Below, piece by piece: positions 23,077-32,021 of a stretch of DNA of 39,915 bases (the first letter of the stretch is position 1; each line of letters starts with the position of its first letter). A program made the translations under genes and the position numbers. The stretch is from the IMG/VR virus record IMGVR_UViG_3300035564_000055, positions 1 to 39,915 of that record, one strand, 5' to 3'. The notes under the pieces were generated by a model, which did not search any database, was not told the DNA's origin, and saw nothing but the letters and a program-made list of their open reading frames with translations. This DNA comes from a virus.

Positions 23077-23382
23077 TTAGTTTCCTTTCTTTTCCCGCCC
23101 GCTTTTGTCGGCGAGGAGAATAAGCGATTGAGTTGGCGGCTGGGGCGCTTGGGGCGCCAGGTGCCGTTGATAAACGTGCTCGAGGATATCGGTCTCCCCT
23201 TCCAGGGTGTCGTAACCGCAGTAATTGCACTGCCATTTCGGGTATCCCGCCCAATCCCCCAATGTGTAATGGGGGTTGGCTTTCGGCTTCTCCGGCTCTT
23301 GCGCTGGAGTTACCTCGGGTACGGCCTCAGGAACGACCTCAGATATAGGCTCGGGTTCTTGTTCGGTTTTCTTTTTTGGCAT
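23077..23382 (-). CDS. C2H2-type zinc-finger protein
   Basis: A 101-residue protein. ATG 23382 is preferred, with GGAG before it; GTG two codons upstream is possible. After a proline/glutamate-rich disordered half there is CNYCGYDTL ... ILEHVYQRH, a C-x2-C-x12-H-x4-H finger at about residues 53-76. Small zinc-finger proteins sometimes occur in head-tail operons of phages from unusual hosts; a virion or assembly role is possible, as is DNA binding. Confidence 0.65.
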   Translation of the reverse strand: MPKKKTEQEPEPISEVVPEAVPEVTPAQEPEKPKANPHYTLGDWAGYPKWQCNYCGYDTLEGETDILEHVYQRHLAPQAPQPPTQSLILLADKSGREKKGN

Positions 23383-23384
23383 AC

Positions 23385-23771
23385 TCACTCCAGTCCCCAG
23401 AAGGTGACATCCATGCGCTCGCGAAAGCGCTGACCAATCGGAGGCAGGTCCGGCTCAGCTACATCGGTCACATCTTCGTCAAAAGCCGGCTGGCCATACG
23501 CTGTTTTCCAGCGTCCGATTGCATTCTGGAAAGCCTTGCGCACAGCATAGCATTCCAGGTAGGTCGAGCCGTAGAAATCGAACTGGTATTTTGGCCAGGT
23601 CAGCTCCATGCCATCGTGCGTGTGCTCGTGCGGGCGCGAGACCTGGAAGTACGTTGCAGCCGGGAAGGTCGGTGTCTCGGGCAGCGTGAGCGGATATAGA
23701 CGCGTGCCGATCAGGGCATTGATCCCCGGATCGTTGGAGAAGAACCATACCAGGTCGGTAACGTCGGTCAT
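23385..23771 (-). CDS. Tail terminator / completion protein
   Basis: A 128-residue protein in the canonical position between the HK97 gp10-like neck protein and the tail tube. Strand-helix alternation (GINALIGTRLYPLTLPE, then a YQFDFYG strand) resembles gp17/DUF3168 tail-terminator proteins. Overlaps the preceding stop (ATGA). It would cap the tail tube and join it to the head. Confidence 0.65.
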   Translation of the reverse strand: MTDVTDLVWFFSNDPGINALIGTRLYPLTLPETPTFPAATYFQVSRPHEHTHDGMELTWPKYQFDFYGSTYLECYAVRKAFQNAIGRWKTAYGQPAFDEDVTDVAEPDLPPIGQRFRERMDVTFWGLE

Positions 23772-24334
23772 TCGACCCCCGGTGTTACGCTGGCCAGGAT
23801 CTGCTTGAGTGCAATGCCGGCGTCTGTCTCGAAGCGCGCCCGGTTCTCATCCAGGGCAGGTCTGAGATATGGCTGAGCATGTAAAGTGACGGATGACTTG
23901 AGGGCATACTGAGTAACCCCCTGCTCATCCACCAGCATTGAGACCATTCCACCATAAGACTGAACATGCAGCTTCCCGGGGAAGCTGCGCGGCGGGTAGC
24001 TGGCTGCCTGGTCGGTCACAGGGATGGCCAGGTGAGCTGCGTTCTTTGCCGTGATGGTCCCGCCGAACTCCTGGATAGCGGCATAGATTAGATCCGTGCC
24101 GACCTCCACAGTGGCATGCTCGCGGTCGCTCTCAGTAACTTCCGTGTGGATAGAGCGGGAGAGCGTGCGGGTCTTCGCCGGCGCCTTTTCTTTGGCTGCG
24201 TTCTGGATCGGCAAAGCTCCAGCCGTCGCTGCTTTGGCCAGTGCTTCCCCGGCGACGGCATCCGAGAGAGCCTTGAACTTGCTCATGAGCTCTTTATCCC
24301 CGGTGATCGAGGCGTGAGCCGTCATCTCGTCCAT
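23768..24334 (-). CDS. HK97 gp10-like neck/tail-completion protein
   Basis: A 188-residue protein. LIQNA- and KEKAPAKTRTLSRSI-type segments near residues 48-70 and the QEFGG and LRPALDE motifs (about 95 and 158) are the signature of the HK97 gp10/minor tail Z family: conserved helix, PxxTGxL-like turn and a C-terminal helix. It is longer than usual by an insert of about 40 residues. Neighbours on both sides overlap by four bases or one base. Confidence 0.75.
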   Translation of the reverse strand: MDEMTAHASITGDKELMSKFKALSDAVAGEALAKAATAGALPIQNAAKEKAPAKTRTLSRSIHTEVTESDREHATVEVGTDLIYAAIQEFGGTITAKNAAHLAIPVTDQAASYPPRSFPGKLHVQSYGGMVSMLVDEQGVTQYALKSSVTLHAQPYLRPALDENRARFETDAGIALKQILASVTPGVE

Positions 24335-24702
24335 CAGTGCTTGACCTCCACGACCAGGAAAGTAAAAGCCTGGAAAGCGTCATTGTTGACCAGCAGAATA
24401 TCGTAGACCACGCCCGAAACCTCCACGAATCTCATCTTGGGCGTGATCAGCGGATAATAGCCGGCCAGGGCGATCTGGTTGGTCGCTGTGGCGTACACCT
24501 GGTTAGCCGCTTTGGTTTCGTTCCCGCCCGTGGTCTCCACGCGGCAAGGGATGTTCGTATGCCCGGGCAGGTCCGACCATGCTTTGATCGGCTGATTGGC
24601 TGCGTCCTGCGTCTCGGTATAGGCTTGCACCTTGCCGGTCGTGGGATAGCTCGGCATGAGCGTCTGGATCAGGCGCGGGTTGACGAACCAGGGATAGGTC
24701 AT
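24334..24702 (-). CDS. Head-tail joining (head closure) protein
   Basis: A 122-residue beta-barrel-like protein with PSYPTTGKVQAYTET, a VETTGGNETKAANQVYA stretch and VVEV near the end, resembling SPP1 gp16-type head-completion proteins. The location between the gp6-like connector and gp10-like protein is conserved. Overlaps neighbours by four bases and one base. Confidence 0.65.
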   Translation of the reverse strand: MTYPWFVNPRLIQTLMPSYPTTGKVQAYTETQDAANQPIKAWSDLPGHTNIPCRVETTGGNETKAANQVYATATNQIALAGYYPLITPKMRFVEVSGVVYDILLVNNDAFQAFTFLVVEVKH

Positions 24703-25100
24703 GGCGTTGCGCCACCTTCACTACGCATGATTTCGTTCCACATGCGCTCACGATAGCTGAAGTTACCCATTACCTGCTCGGCGTAATCGAACGAGCCGCC
24801 CTCTGTATAAGCCTCTTCGATCAAGGCTTGTTCTCTCAAAAGCTTTGCTCGATCGTTGCATGCCTTTGCCACAGCCGGTCCATTTGTGGACAACCCATTG
24901 GTGGTGATGACCTGCAGCACCAGGTTACGGTCAGAGCCGATTGACTCCAACCCCAGGGCTGCGGCGCGCTTGGGCACCTGAAACTCAGCGATCAGGAGCG
25001 CGGCGATCTCTTCGTCGGTCAGGACGCCAGGCGAAACCCGGTCAGGTATAAGCAGCCTGACAAGGCCGGTCGGTGTGGTTGGGTCGTAAGTAAAGCTCAT
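24699..25100 (-). CDS. Head-tail connector (gp6/gp15-like)
   Basis: A 133-residue helical protein. LLIPDRVSPGVLTDEEIAAL near the start and the later helix pair are the usual layout of gp6-like connector proteins that sit under the portal. Overlaps the previous gene by four bases. Confidence 0.65.
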   Translation of the reverse strand: MSFTYDPTTPTGLVRLLIPDRVSPGVLTDEEIAALLIAEFQVPKRAAALGLESIGSDRNLVLQVITTNGLSTNGPAVAKACNDRAKLLREQALIEEAYTEGGSFDYAEQVMGNFSYRERMWNEIMRSEGGATP

Positions 25101-25300
25101 TTCTTACGTTTCCTTGGTTCCCTGAGATCAACTAACTCAGGATTGACGGTCTTGGCCGAACTGCGGGTTACAGCATCCACTTGGAGGGTTCCCGGTGGGG
25201 ACAGGAGAACGTGGATAGCCCGCAGCTCGGCCAGGACCGCCGCGAGATAGAAATCCGTAACCGTTTCCGGCTGCGGAACTTCGTTAGGCGTTGTTGCCAT
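25097..25300 (-). CDS. Small hypothetical head-region protein
   Basis: A 67-residue protein with a helical first half and a basic C-terminus ending REPRKRKK. The start lies inside the 3' end of the capsid gene and the stop overlaps the connector gene (ATGA), so it is tightly coupled. Not recognised; a minor head or assembly factor is possible. Confidence 0.55.
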   Translation of the reverse strand: MATTPNEVPQPETVTDFYLAAVLAELRAIHVLLSPPGTLQVDAVTRSSAKTVNPELVDLREPRKRKK

Positions 25301-26498
25301 TCGAGCCCACGCTCATCTTGGGATCTTCAAAGGTTCCGCCCAGAACGTGGCGAACCTTATACTCGATGGCGTCGGTGGCGAAGTCCCCGTTCATGGGGTC
25401 GATCCCGCCGCCTACACGCGCCTGGTTGGGCTGCTTGATAAAGACCTCGGGCTGTTCGTGCCCGCGCAGGAAGCCCATTTCCATCGCAGGACGTCCTACG
25501 TCTGGATTGGCGTGCAAGAACCAGGTGTTACGTCCAGCGGTTCCAGCCGTACAAACGATGGGGATGTAGGGATTGACTGCCAGAGTTACCTGGGTCTTCA
25601 TCCAGTTCTCGGCAACCAATTCCTGCCAGGCTGCACCGGGTTGGGCCGCAGCGGTGACGGTCTGCATCAAGCGGATCTGGGTAGCGTGCAGGATGTTTTG
25701 AGCGGTGATCATCTGTGCAGGCGCCACCTCGAGCGTAACGGCTGTGATGGCGATTGGCTCACCGTCCACATCCACCTGTTGAGCCAGGGTGATATAAGCA
25801 GCCTGCAGCGCCTGGACAGACAGAGGCGGATTGATCAGTTGGCCAGGCACAAGTGCAGCTACGATCAGGTTGTTGTTGCCCGCCGCATATTGGGCCGCAA
25901 TCGGGCCGTTGGCATCACAGTGCAGGTTGGTCGCAAAGAGTTCTTCCGTACGCCTTGCAGCCTTGCCAAAGCGGGCCGGGATGTCCTTCAGGGCATCCAG
26001 GTCATCATTGACCATCGCTTCCCAAGCAAAGGCAATGCGCCGGCCGTACTTCAGCACGGCGTACTGGTAGCGAGCATCCGCCAGGTTGACCGGCTCGGGA
26101 TACTCGGTTTGCTGCGGGACCGGGACCAGATGAGCCTCAGCGCCGTTGACCGCAAAGCGGTTTACGGTGCGGAAGTCGGAGACGGTCGAGCGCTTGCAGT
26201 ACAACGGCCACACGCCGGGCGTCTCCTGGTAATTGGCCAGGAGCTGGCGGTCGATGATATCCCCAAACAAGAAGGGGAAGTCCGACGTGCCAAAAGCCTC
26301 ACGCAGGTAGTGGAGCGGTCTCTTGCCGGTGTAGACATCGGCAACCAGCCGGGTGGCTTCGACCAGCTTGCGCTGGTAGTCCAGCCGCCTGGCTTTCTGA
26401 GATGCGGCCGCGCGTACGTTCGTTCCTTCGCCGCCAAATACCCGTTGAATACTGACCTCTTCCGCGCGGATGGTTTCAAGTAAATCTAGCATTTCCAT
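25284..26498 (-). CDS. Major capsid protein
   Basis: A 404-residue protein immediately downstream of the scaffold/protease and decoration genes. The long helical N-terminus (residues 1-60), the mixed core and the conserved C-terminal region with VNPYIPIVCTAG and WFLHANP fit HK97-fold capsid proteins of Mu-like type. Gene order (portal, MuF, protease, decoration, capsid) supports it strongly. No other gene in the window suits the role. Confidence 0.8.
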   Translation of the reverse strand: MEMLDLLETIRAEEVSIQRVFGGEGTNVRAAASQKARRLDYQRKLVEATRLVADVYTGKRPLHYLREAFGTSDFPFLFGDIIDRQLLANYQETPGVWPLYCKRSTVSDFRTVNRFAVNGAEAHLVPVPQQTEYPEPVNLADARYQYAVLKYGRRIAFAWEAMVNDDLDALKDIPARFGKAARRTEELFATNLHCDANGPIAAQYAAGNNNLIVAALVPGQLINPPLSVQALQAAYITLAQQVDVDGEPIAITAVTLEVAPAQMITAQNILHATQIRLMQTVTAAAQPGAAWQELVAENWMKTQVTLAVNPYIPIVCTAGTAGRNTWFLHANPDVGRPAMEMGFLRGHEQPEVFIKQPNQARVGGGIDPMNGDFATDAIEYKVRHVLGGTFEDPKMSVGSNGNNA

Positions 26499-26516
26499 GA
26501 TATTTTTCCTTTCCGC

Positions 26517-27497
26517 TTATTTGCGGGTGTACTCAAGCCAGGCTGCATAGAGCAGCAGGCTGTCATTGGCGTGCGCGCCAGGGGTGAAGGTGAAGCCCCA
26601 GGGCAAGGGCGTTCCGGCTACTGCAACGGCGGTGGCTGTCTGGGTGTAAACAGCAGGGGTTGCCAGGTGAACTGCGATGGTGTTGCCGCCGGTGATGATG
26701 GTCGCTCCGCCTACGCCTTCGAAGAAGCCCAGGACGCAGGTGCAGGTGTCGGTGCCCGCGCTCATTGCCGCGTAAACCTTGAAACTGACCGGCTGGGTAT
26801 TGTCCAGGTCGGGCGGCGAGACGATGTTATTACCGATGGGCAGCACGCCATTGGCCACCCAGGTGATCTTGCCGGATGGGTCAACCAGGGCATTGGTGCG
26901 GGTCAGGGTCGGGGTAGTATCCGATGCGCCCAGGCCGGCATTATTCGCCTTGGTGTCGATTGCGCCGCCGGTCAAGATTTCCCATGTCTGCAAAGCCAGG
27001 GGAATGAACCCCTTGCGCAGCGTGGCGGTCAGTTTGCCTGCGGTGACATTGCTGTCGGCCAGCCCAGCGGTCAGGATTGCCTGAGCAGCAATATTGCCGC
27101 TGCCGATTGAACCAGCGCCCAGAATGCCGCCGCCTGCAAAGTGCAAGACTGCGATTGTGGTGGCCGTACCAGCGCCGGCATTCGCAGTCGCAGCGAAGCC
27201 GAAGAAGTAACCGGCCGCGTCCTTCGATAGGTGCGTGGCGTTGGTCAGGGCGTCGGTGTAGAAGATCGGGTCGCCTACAGCGATTGCTGATCCGCCGCCG
27301 CCGTTGACATGCGCGTCCACCAGAAGGCTGAATGCACCAAAGCCAAGATAGGCGGACGTGGTGCCATCTGTGCGGACATCGCACAGGGCCACACCGGTCA
27401 TCTGGCCGTAACGCAGCGGAGCTCCCGAGGTTGCGCCGCCGTTGGTGGGAACGAGGGACACTTTCAGAGCGGTATCAAGTAACTGATTGCGAGCCAT
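26517..27497 (-). CDS. Capsid decoration/head fibre protein (DUF2190-like N-terminus)
   Basis: A 326-residue protein. Residues 1-125 have the DUF2190 pattern: a glycine/alanine beta domain with AVGDPIFYTDA, seen in capsid cement proteins placed next to the capsid gene. The C-terminal 200 residues are a second beta-rich domain ending in GFTFTPGAHANDSLLLYAAW, perhaps exposed at the head surface. The extension makes it about three times longer than ordinary cement proteins. Confidence 0.65.
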   Translation of the reverse strand: MARNQLLDTALKVSLVPTNGGATSGAPLRYGQMTGVALCDVRTDGTTSAYLGFGAFSLLVDAHVNGGGGSAIAVGDPIFYTDALTNATHLSKDAAGYFFGFAATANAGAGTATTIAVLHFAGGGILGAGSIGSGNIAAQAILTAGLADSNVTAGKLTATLRKGFIPLALQTWEILTGGAIDTKANNAGLGASDTTPTLTRTNALVDPSGKITWVANGVLPIGNNIVSPPDLDNTQPVSFKVYAAMSAGTDTCTCVLGFFEGVGGATIITGGNTIAVHLATPAVYTQTATAVAVAGTPLPWGFTFTPGAHANDSLLLYAAWLEYTRK

Positions 27498-27500
27498 AAT

Positions 27501-29252
27501 TTACCGTCCCTTCGCCATTACTTCGGCCATCTTTTCGGTATAGCCCAGGTCCATGTAGCTTTCCTTCATGGACTTCTGGACCTCTTCGGGCTTGGGTTCG
27601 GCTGGCTCGCCAGTTCCGCCCATCCCGGTGATCTGCCCGCCGCCGGTCACTTCGACCAGGTAAGCCGTTTCGGTTTGAATGGCCTCAGTGATCTTGGCGT
27701 CAAAGGCGGCAAAGTCGATCTTGCCTTCTTTGACCGGGGCAGTTTTGACCAATTCCAGCTTTAGGCGGTCCTTGGTCGCAGTATGCAGGGGCGCAACCGC
27801 CAGTTTCTTGGCGGCATAGTCGCCTGCATCGCGCAGTATCATCTTTTCCTGGAGTTGCTCCAGTTGGGTCTTGAGCTGCGCATTGGCCTCTTGTACTTCT
27901 TTCAATGCTTTCTCATCCATAGTTTTGTCTCCTTCTTGGATGGTAGGTTGCGCAGCCCCACGCCGCGCCGACTCGAACAACTGCAAAACTGCGCCGCCAG
28001 CACCGGGCTTCGTAACGAAGTCCACGGATTTGGCGTCGGCAATTCTTGAAATGATAGGGCCCTGCCTGCCTTCGGCATTGCCCGGCTTGGCTTCCCCACG
28101 GGCCCGGATGGACACACCGATATCCGGACCCATATCGTCGATCGCTTCCTGATATGGCTGGTAGATCTGCGCGTCGGCATACAGCCCGGGACCTTTGACG
28201 TGATTGGGGTCCCAGCGTGCATCCGTCACGAGCTTGGCAGCCAGTCCGTTTAGATCGCCCTCCGGACGGGCCGCTTCTTCTTCGGCGGTCTGATGGTTCC
28301 AAAACATCTGCATGCCGGACTTGAACACGTTGGGCCCATCTCGTGCCAGCACCTCTGGCGGGTAATAACCCGATGATCCCCAGCCAGGCTGGATGATCTT
28401 GATTGGCGCCGTCCCGTCCGGGCGCACACTGCGCTCGACCAGCTCGGAGAAATCCGATTCGATGAGCTGAAGATTATCAGCTTCAGCAAGGGGAGCACTC
28501 TCTTTGATCCCATCCGGCATATCGTCTGCCGATTTGTCCGGGTTGGCCTTCTTCCAAGCAGCGCGTACCTTGGCTTTTACCTTGGCGAGATCTCCCGATG
28601 GTATCTGCACCTTCTTGCCGCGGAAACCTTTGCCCAGCGCTGCTGCAGCCGCCCCGACGATGCCAGGATCCGGATCCCCGCCGGGTTTGCTGGTAAGTCG
28701 CAGCTTCCAGGTGGATGGTTTCTCCGGATCGGGCACGTAGGCATAATCAGAGGCCGGGAAGTCTTTCCCGCCTTCGGTCTTGCCCTCGTTGAAAATAGCC
28801 TCCATCATGGCATCGTCCTGCGGATCCGGTGCATCCATCCAGGGAGAGCGATCGTAGAGCTGGGGGCAGTCCTGCATAATGGCCGTGTAAAAAGCGTCCA
28901 TAATGTCGGTGATCGTGCCATGCAAAGCAGTGTACTCGTCGCGGGTAAGCGCGCCTTGTTCGTAAAGATCATCGACCATATCTGTGAAGGCGGTGTGAAT
29001 GTTGCCCTCGAGCCGGGTGCCGATGGTCATGCTTTCATGCATGGATTCGGTTTTCCCTTGCGGCTGATTCTCCGGGTTATCGTCTGCCCCGCCCTGGGTC
29101 ATATCTTCCCAGGTCTTCGAGAAATGGGCGTCGCAGGCCTCCAGGGCATCCTGGATTTTCTTGGGCAGGCTCTTATCCTTCATCAGGCCCTTGATGGTGT
29201 TCATGGCTGCCCGCAGTTGTGCTTTCTTGGTGGCTTCTTCGGTTAGTCTCAT
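27501..29252 (-). CDS. Prohead protease fused to scaffold
   Basis: A 583-residue protein. ATG 29252 is chosen, with GAGG upstream. Residues about 1-150 are helical. Residues about 160-235 resemble the DUF6582-type segment (GDLAKVKAKVRAAWKKA). A Mu I/herpes-like protease domain follows (about 255-430), with WNHQT and KSVDFV providing the candidate His and Ser. The C-terminus (about 450-583) is a coiled-coil scaffold. The protease would mature the head and release the scaffold by self-cleavage. Confidence 0.75.
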   Translation of the reverse strand: MRLTEEATKKAQLRAAMNTIKGLMKDKSLPKKIQDALEACDAHFSKTWEDMTQGGADDNPENQPQGKTESMHESMTIGTRLEGNIHTAFTDMVDDLYEQGALTRDEYTALHGTITDIMDAFYTAIMQDCPQLYDRSPWMDAPDPQDDAMMEAIFNEGKTEGGKDFPASDYAYVPDPEKPSTWKLRLTSKPGGDPDPGIVGAAAAALGKGFRGKKVQIPSGDLAKVKAKVRAAWKKANPDKSADDMPDGIKESAPLAEADNLQLIESDFSELVERSVRPDGTAPIKIIQPGWGSSGYYPPEVLARDGPNVFKSGMQMFWNHQTAEEEAARPEGDLNGLAAKLVTDARWDPNHVKGPGLYADAQIYQPYQEAIDDMGPDIGVSIRARGEAKPGNAEGRQGPIISRIADAKSVDFVTKPGAGGAVLQLFESARRGAAQPTIQEGDKTMDEKALKEVQEANAQLKTQLEQLQEKMILRDAGDYAAKKLAVAPLHTATKDRLKLELVKTAPVKEGKIDFAAFDAKITEAIQTETAYLVEVTGGGQITGMGGTGEPAEPKPEEVQKSMKESYMDLGYTEKMAEVMAKGR

Positions 29253-29259
29253 GGTCGCC

Positions 29260-29637
29260 TCACATAAAGCAAATCTCAAGTACATCGCCGGCGTTGCCCA
29301 TAACATACAGCGTCCGGACGGCGGAAGCCCCACTGACGTTGAACCAGGTCCACGTCGCCGCATCGAGGAGCGGAACGCCTTTTCTAAAATCGCCGATGCC
29401 GGCATAGCCCGTGATGGCTCCATCAGCCTGGGGCAGTTCAAAACCGATGCGGATTGCGACTGACGCGACCGGCCTCACGCCCATAATATGAGCAGTAGCC
29501 GGTATGGGTGCAGAGCCAACAGCAAAAGCATTCAGGGTAAGAGCAATGCTTTGCGCTCCCAAGACCAAATCGGCAACCGGGTTGACTTCCATCGGATTGC
29601 CCGGTCCAATAACGTTCCCATCTATCATGATTGGCAT
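29260..29637 (-). CDS. Small hypothetical structural protein
   Basis: A 125-residue protein rich in alanine, valine, glycine and isoleucine, with almost no lysine and a predicted beta-sandwich fold. It sits between the MuF-like and protease genes. It may be a head decoration or minor capsid protein. Not recognised. Confidence 0.6.
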   Translation of the reverse strand: MPIMIDGNVIGPGNPMEVNPVADLVLGAQSIALTLNAFAVGSAPIPATAHIMGVRPVASVAIRIGFELPQADGAITGYAGIGDFRKGVPLLDAATWTWFNVSGASAVRTLYVMGNAGDVLEICFM

Positions 29638-29640
29638 AGA

Positions 29641-30459
29641 TTACTCCTTTACCTGATAAAGCTCATCGCAGTAGCAGCCGACGTGACCCAGCGGGTGATC
29701 GTCGCCTGATTGGTGCGGCTGGTCAGCGGGGATCCAGCCTTCGTCGGCATTGGGCTGGCAGATATTCTCGCATGGACCCGACTTCGACAGCTCGGGCGCC
29801 GTGTCCCACTTCTTTTCGAGCTGGACGCCGCCGGCCGCCAGGTCCTGGGTCACGATCCAGTTGCCTTCTTCGTAAGCCTCACCTGCTTCGGTGACTGCAA
29901 TGCGCTCGGCTCGACTGGTGTAATTGCCCGGCACGCCTACCGCCATGTCGTCATACTGACCGATGATCGCCCGCGCCGTCTTCTGGTAGCTCCAGCCTTC
30001 GTCCGTGGCCTGGCGCAGCAGGGTCTTGATCTGGCTGCGGGTCTCCTGGTTGATCTTGGCGATCAGCGCAGCTCCGTGCTGCTCGATATAGGTAACTGCC
30101 CGCGGGTTGGCCAGGCTGAATGACAGGGAAACGTCCAGCTCACCCAGCAAATGCTTGGCACCGGCAGCTAGGAGGCCTTTGCCCGTGTCTTCAATAGGCT
30201 GCTTGAACAGGTCGAAGCTGTCAGCGTCAGAGCCGTCGAAAAGGTCATCAACCGGGATATCCCCGATGGCTTCTTTGATCTCAGGTGGAAATTGATATGC
30301 ATACTTCACCAGCCCCTTGACGAAGCTCTTGCCCTGGACCCGAAAAGCCTTCTGCATGGCTTTGGTCAACTTGCGCTCGGCAGGACGCAGCACCCGCGCC
30401 TTATTGGTGTGGTGCAGGACTTCCTGAAGATGAGCAAGAGAGCTAATGACCTGTAACAT
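29641..30459 (-). CDS. MuF-like minor head protein
   Basis: A 272-residue protein. The N-terminal half is helical. The C-terminal domain (about residues 150-272) shows the MuF signature: RAERIAVTEAGEAYEEGNW, then KKWDTAP, a CxxxCxxNADEGWIP loop and HPLGHVGCYC at the end. Minor head proteins of this type enter the capsid with the portal and are encoded directly after it, as here. Overlaps the portal stop by 17 bases. Confidence 0.85.
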   Translation of the reverse strand: MLQVISSLAHLQEVLHHTNKARVLRPAERKLTKAMQKAFRVQGKSFVKGLVKYAYQFPPEIKEAIGDIPVDDLFDGSDADSFDLFKQPIEDTGKGLLAAGAKHLLGELDVSLSFSLANPRAVTYIEQHGAALIAKINQETRSQIKTLLRQATDEGWSYQKTARAIIGQYDDMAVGVPGNYTSRAERIAVTEAGEAYEEGNWIVTQDLAAGGVQLEKKWDTAPELSKSGPCENICQPNADEGWIPADQPHQSGDDHPLGHVGCYCDELYQVKE

Positions 30460-32020
30460 AAACTTCCTTCAGCTGCTTGATCGCATCTCGAATTGCCTCA
30501 GCCAGAGCGCTCTCTTCCGAGTTGACCGCATTGACCTGCTCCAGGTCTTTTTTGAGCGCAGCCAGGACCGCATCCGGGTCTTTGATGCCCAATGCCCGGC
30601 ATAAGAGCCGCGTGACGGTCTCAGAGTCGATCGTGCCAGCCGGCACGCCTGGTGCGCCCAACGTGGTTGCATCCATGATGGCGACAATAGAGTCTTTCGT
30701 GGCATGCTCCAAGACCGGGGGAAACTCGACATTGATCTGCGCCGGCTCGCCGTCCGATAGAAGCACACGCTCAGTCCCATCTTCGGCAACTTCAACCACA
30801 GTCTTACCGTTCAACACTCCGGATGGCGCCTTGGCAGACTGCAGAATGGCATATTGCAGGATATCGATAAACGTGTCCGTCCACAGCGTTTGGCGGTCGC
30901 GGAACTTGAGCTCAGTTGGGCGATCCAGGCTGTTAGCGGTGGCGAGCGTTCCAACCGAGACATCACCAAAGAACGTCTCTGGCAGGCCGAATACAGCCGC
31001 GCTCATGAGGAGCAGCCGCCGACCGTCTTCCATGCTGGTCGTGGCGCCCGAGGTCTTGATCGGCTCGAGGTCCGTGTTGGGCGTCATCAGCGCAGTGGCG
31101 CCAGCCACAGGCGGCGGGTTGGTCTCGATCGAGCTGGTTGAGATGGTCGTCTGCAGCTTGAGCTTTTCAGCGCCAATGGCACGGGCATCCGTAGTCTTAC
31201 GCTTCCAGGCAAAGCGAGCCAGCGCCTGGGTGATCTGCGCCCATGCCTGCAGGAAATCGGTGTAAGCCTTCGCCCAGTCCTGCGCGGCATAGAACTCGCA
31301 GATGCCGAACTTCATATCGGGCAGGCCGCCGATCTTTTTATGGTAAATCGGTGTATCCCACATCACTGGCGCGCCGCCGATTTCCTTTGGCTTTGTCGTT
31401 GGCTTATACAGCCAGTCGGGATAATAGGCAGTCTTGCCTTTGGAGATCTCGCCGCCATCATTGGTCAAAGTGACTTCTTGCCAGTTGCGCTTGTAGTACC
31501 AGGGATCCTTGCGATCTTCGGGATTGGATATGATGGTCTCAATCTCTTCGAGCGGCACGGTGCGGATCATCACCCGCCCGGTGGACTTGTTCGTGAAGAA
31601 CACGAAGAATAGATTACCCTGGACCTCGAGTTCTTCTTCCTTGCCGGTCATGGCTTCCTGGCGGGTGAGTTCAGCCCGGTTCTTGACATCCTTGATAAAC
31701 GCCTGGATAACTGTATTCACATCCTCATCAGGCGAGTTGATCGTCACGCCCTGGCCAAAGACGTAATAGGCTGTGGTCATCACGCCGCGCTTGATTAAGG
31801 GATTTTTTAAGAACAGAATGCGCGCCATTTGGGAGATCAGGCGCAGGCCCTGCCGGCTGAACTCATACTGGCTTTCCCCGATGATGCGGTACCAGTTGAA
31901 GTCCTCGAGCGCCAGCTCAAGCTGCGAGATGCGCTCCTGGAAGAACTCCAGGGTATTGTCAAACTGGCCCTGCAGCTCAGTAAATCGTTGTTCTTCGGTA
32001 AGTTTCTTCTTGGCAGCCAT
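30443..32020 (-). CDS. Portal protein
   Basis: A 525-residue protein from ATG 32020, directly after the terminase stop. Residues about 50-340 carry typical portal features, including YVFGQGVTI, a DPWYYKRNW stretch and YHKKIGG. A conserved GLPETFFGDVS segment follows near residue 350, and a long C-terminal helical region ends near the stop. The dodecameric ring is the DNA channel of the head. The ribosome site is weak and translation is probably coupled to the terminase. Confidence 0.85.
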   Translation of the reverse strand: MAAKKKLTEEQRFTELQGQFDNTLEFFQERISQLELALEDFNWYRIIGESQYEFSRQGLRLISQMARILFLKNPLIKRGVMTTAYYVFGQGVTINSPDEDVNTVIQAFIKDVKNRAELTRQEAMTGKEEELEVQGNLFFVFFTNKSTGRVMIRTVPLEEIETIISNPEDRKDPWYYKRNWQEVTLTNDGGEISKGKTAYYPDWLYKPTTKPKEIGGAPVMWDTPIYHKKIGGLPDMKFGICEFYAAQDWAKAYTDFLQAWAQITQALARFAWKRKTTDARAIGAEKLKLQTTISTSSIETNPPPVAGATALMTPNTDLEPIKTSGATTSMEDGRRLLLMSAAVFGLPETFFGDVSVGTLATANSLDRPTELKFRDRQTLWTDTFIDILQYAILQSAKAPSGVLNGKTVVEVAEDGTERVLLSDGEPAQINVEFPPVLEHATKDSIVAIMDATTLGAPGVPAGTIDSETVTRLLCRALGIKDPDAVLAALKKDLEQVNAVNSEESALAEAIRDAIKQLKEVYVTGH

Positions 32021-32021
32021 T

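Noticed and set aside
25347-26483. 378-codon plus-strand frame opposite the capsid gene
   Set aside because: Antisense shadow of a strongly supported capsid gene, with arginine- and glycine-rich composition and no ribosome site.
30477-31265. 262-codon plus-strand frame opposite the portal gene
   Set aside because: Shadow of the portal gene; serine/arginine-rich composition typical of antisense frames.
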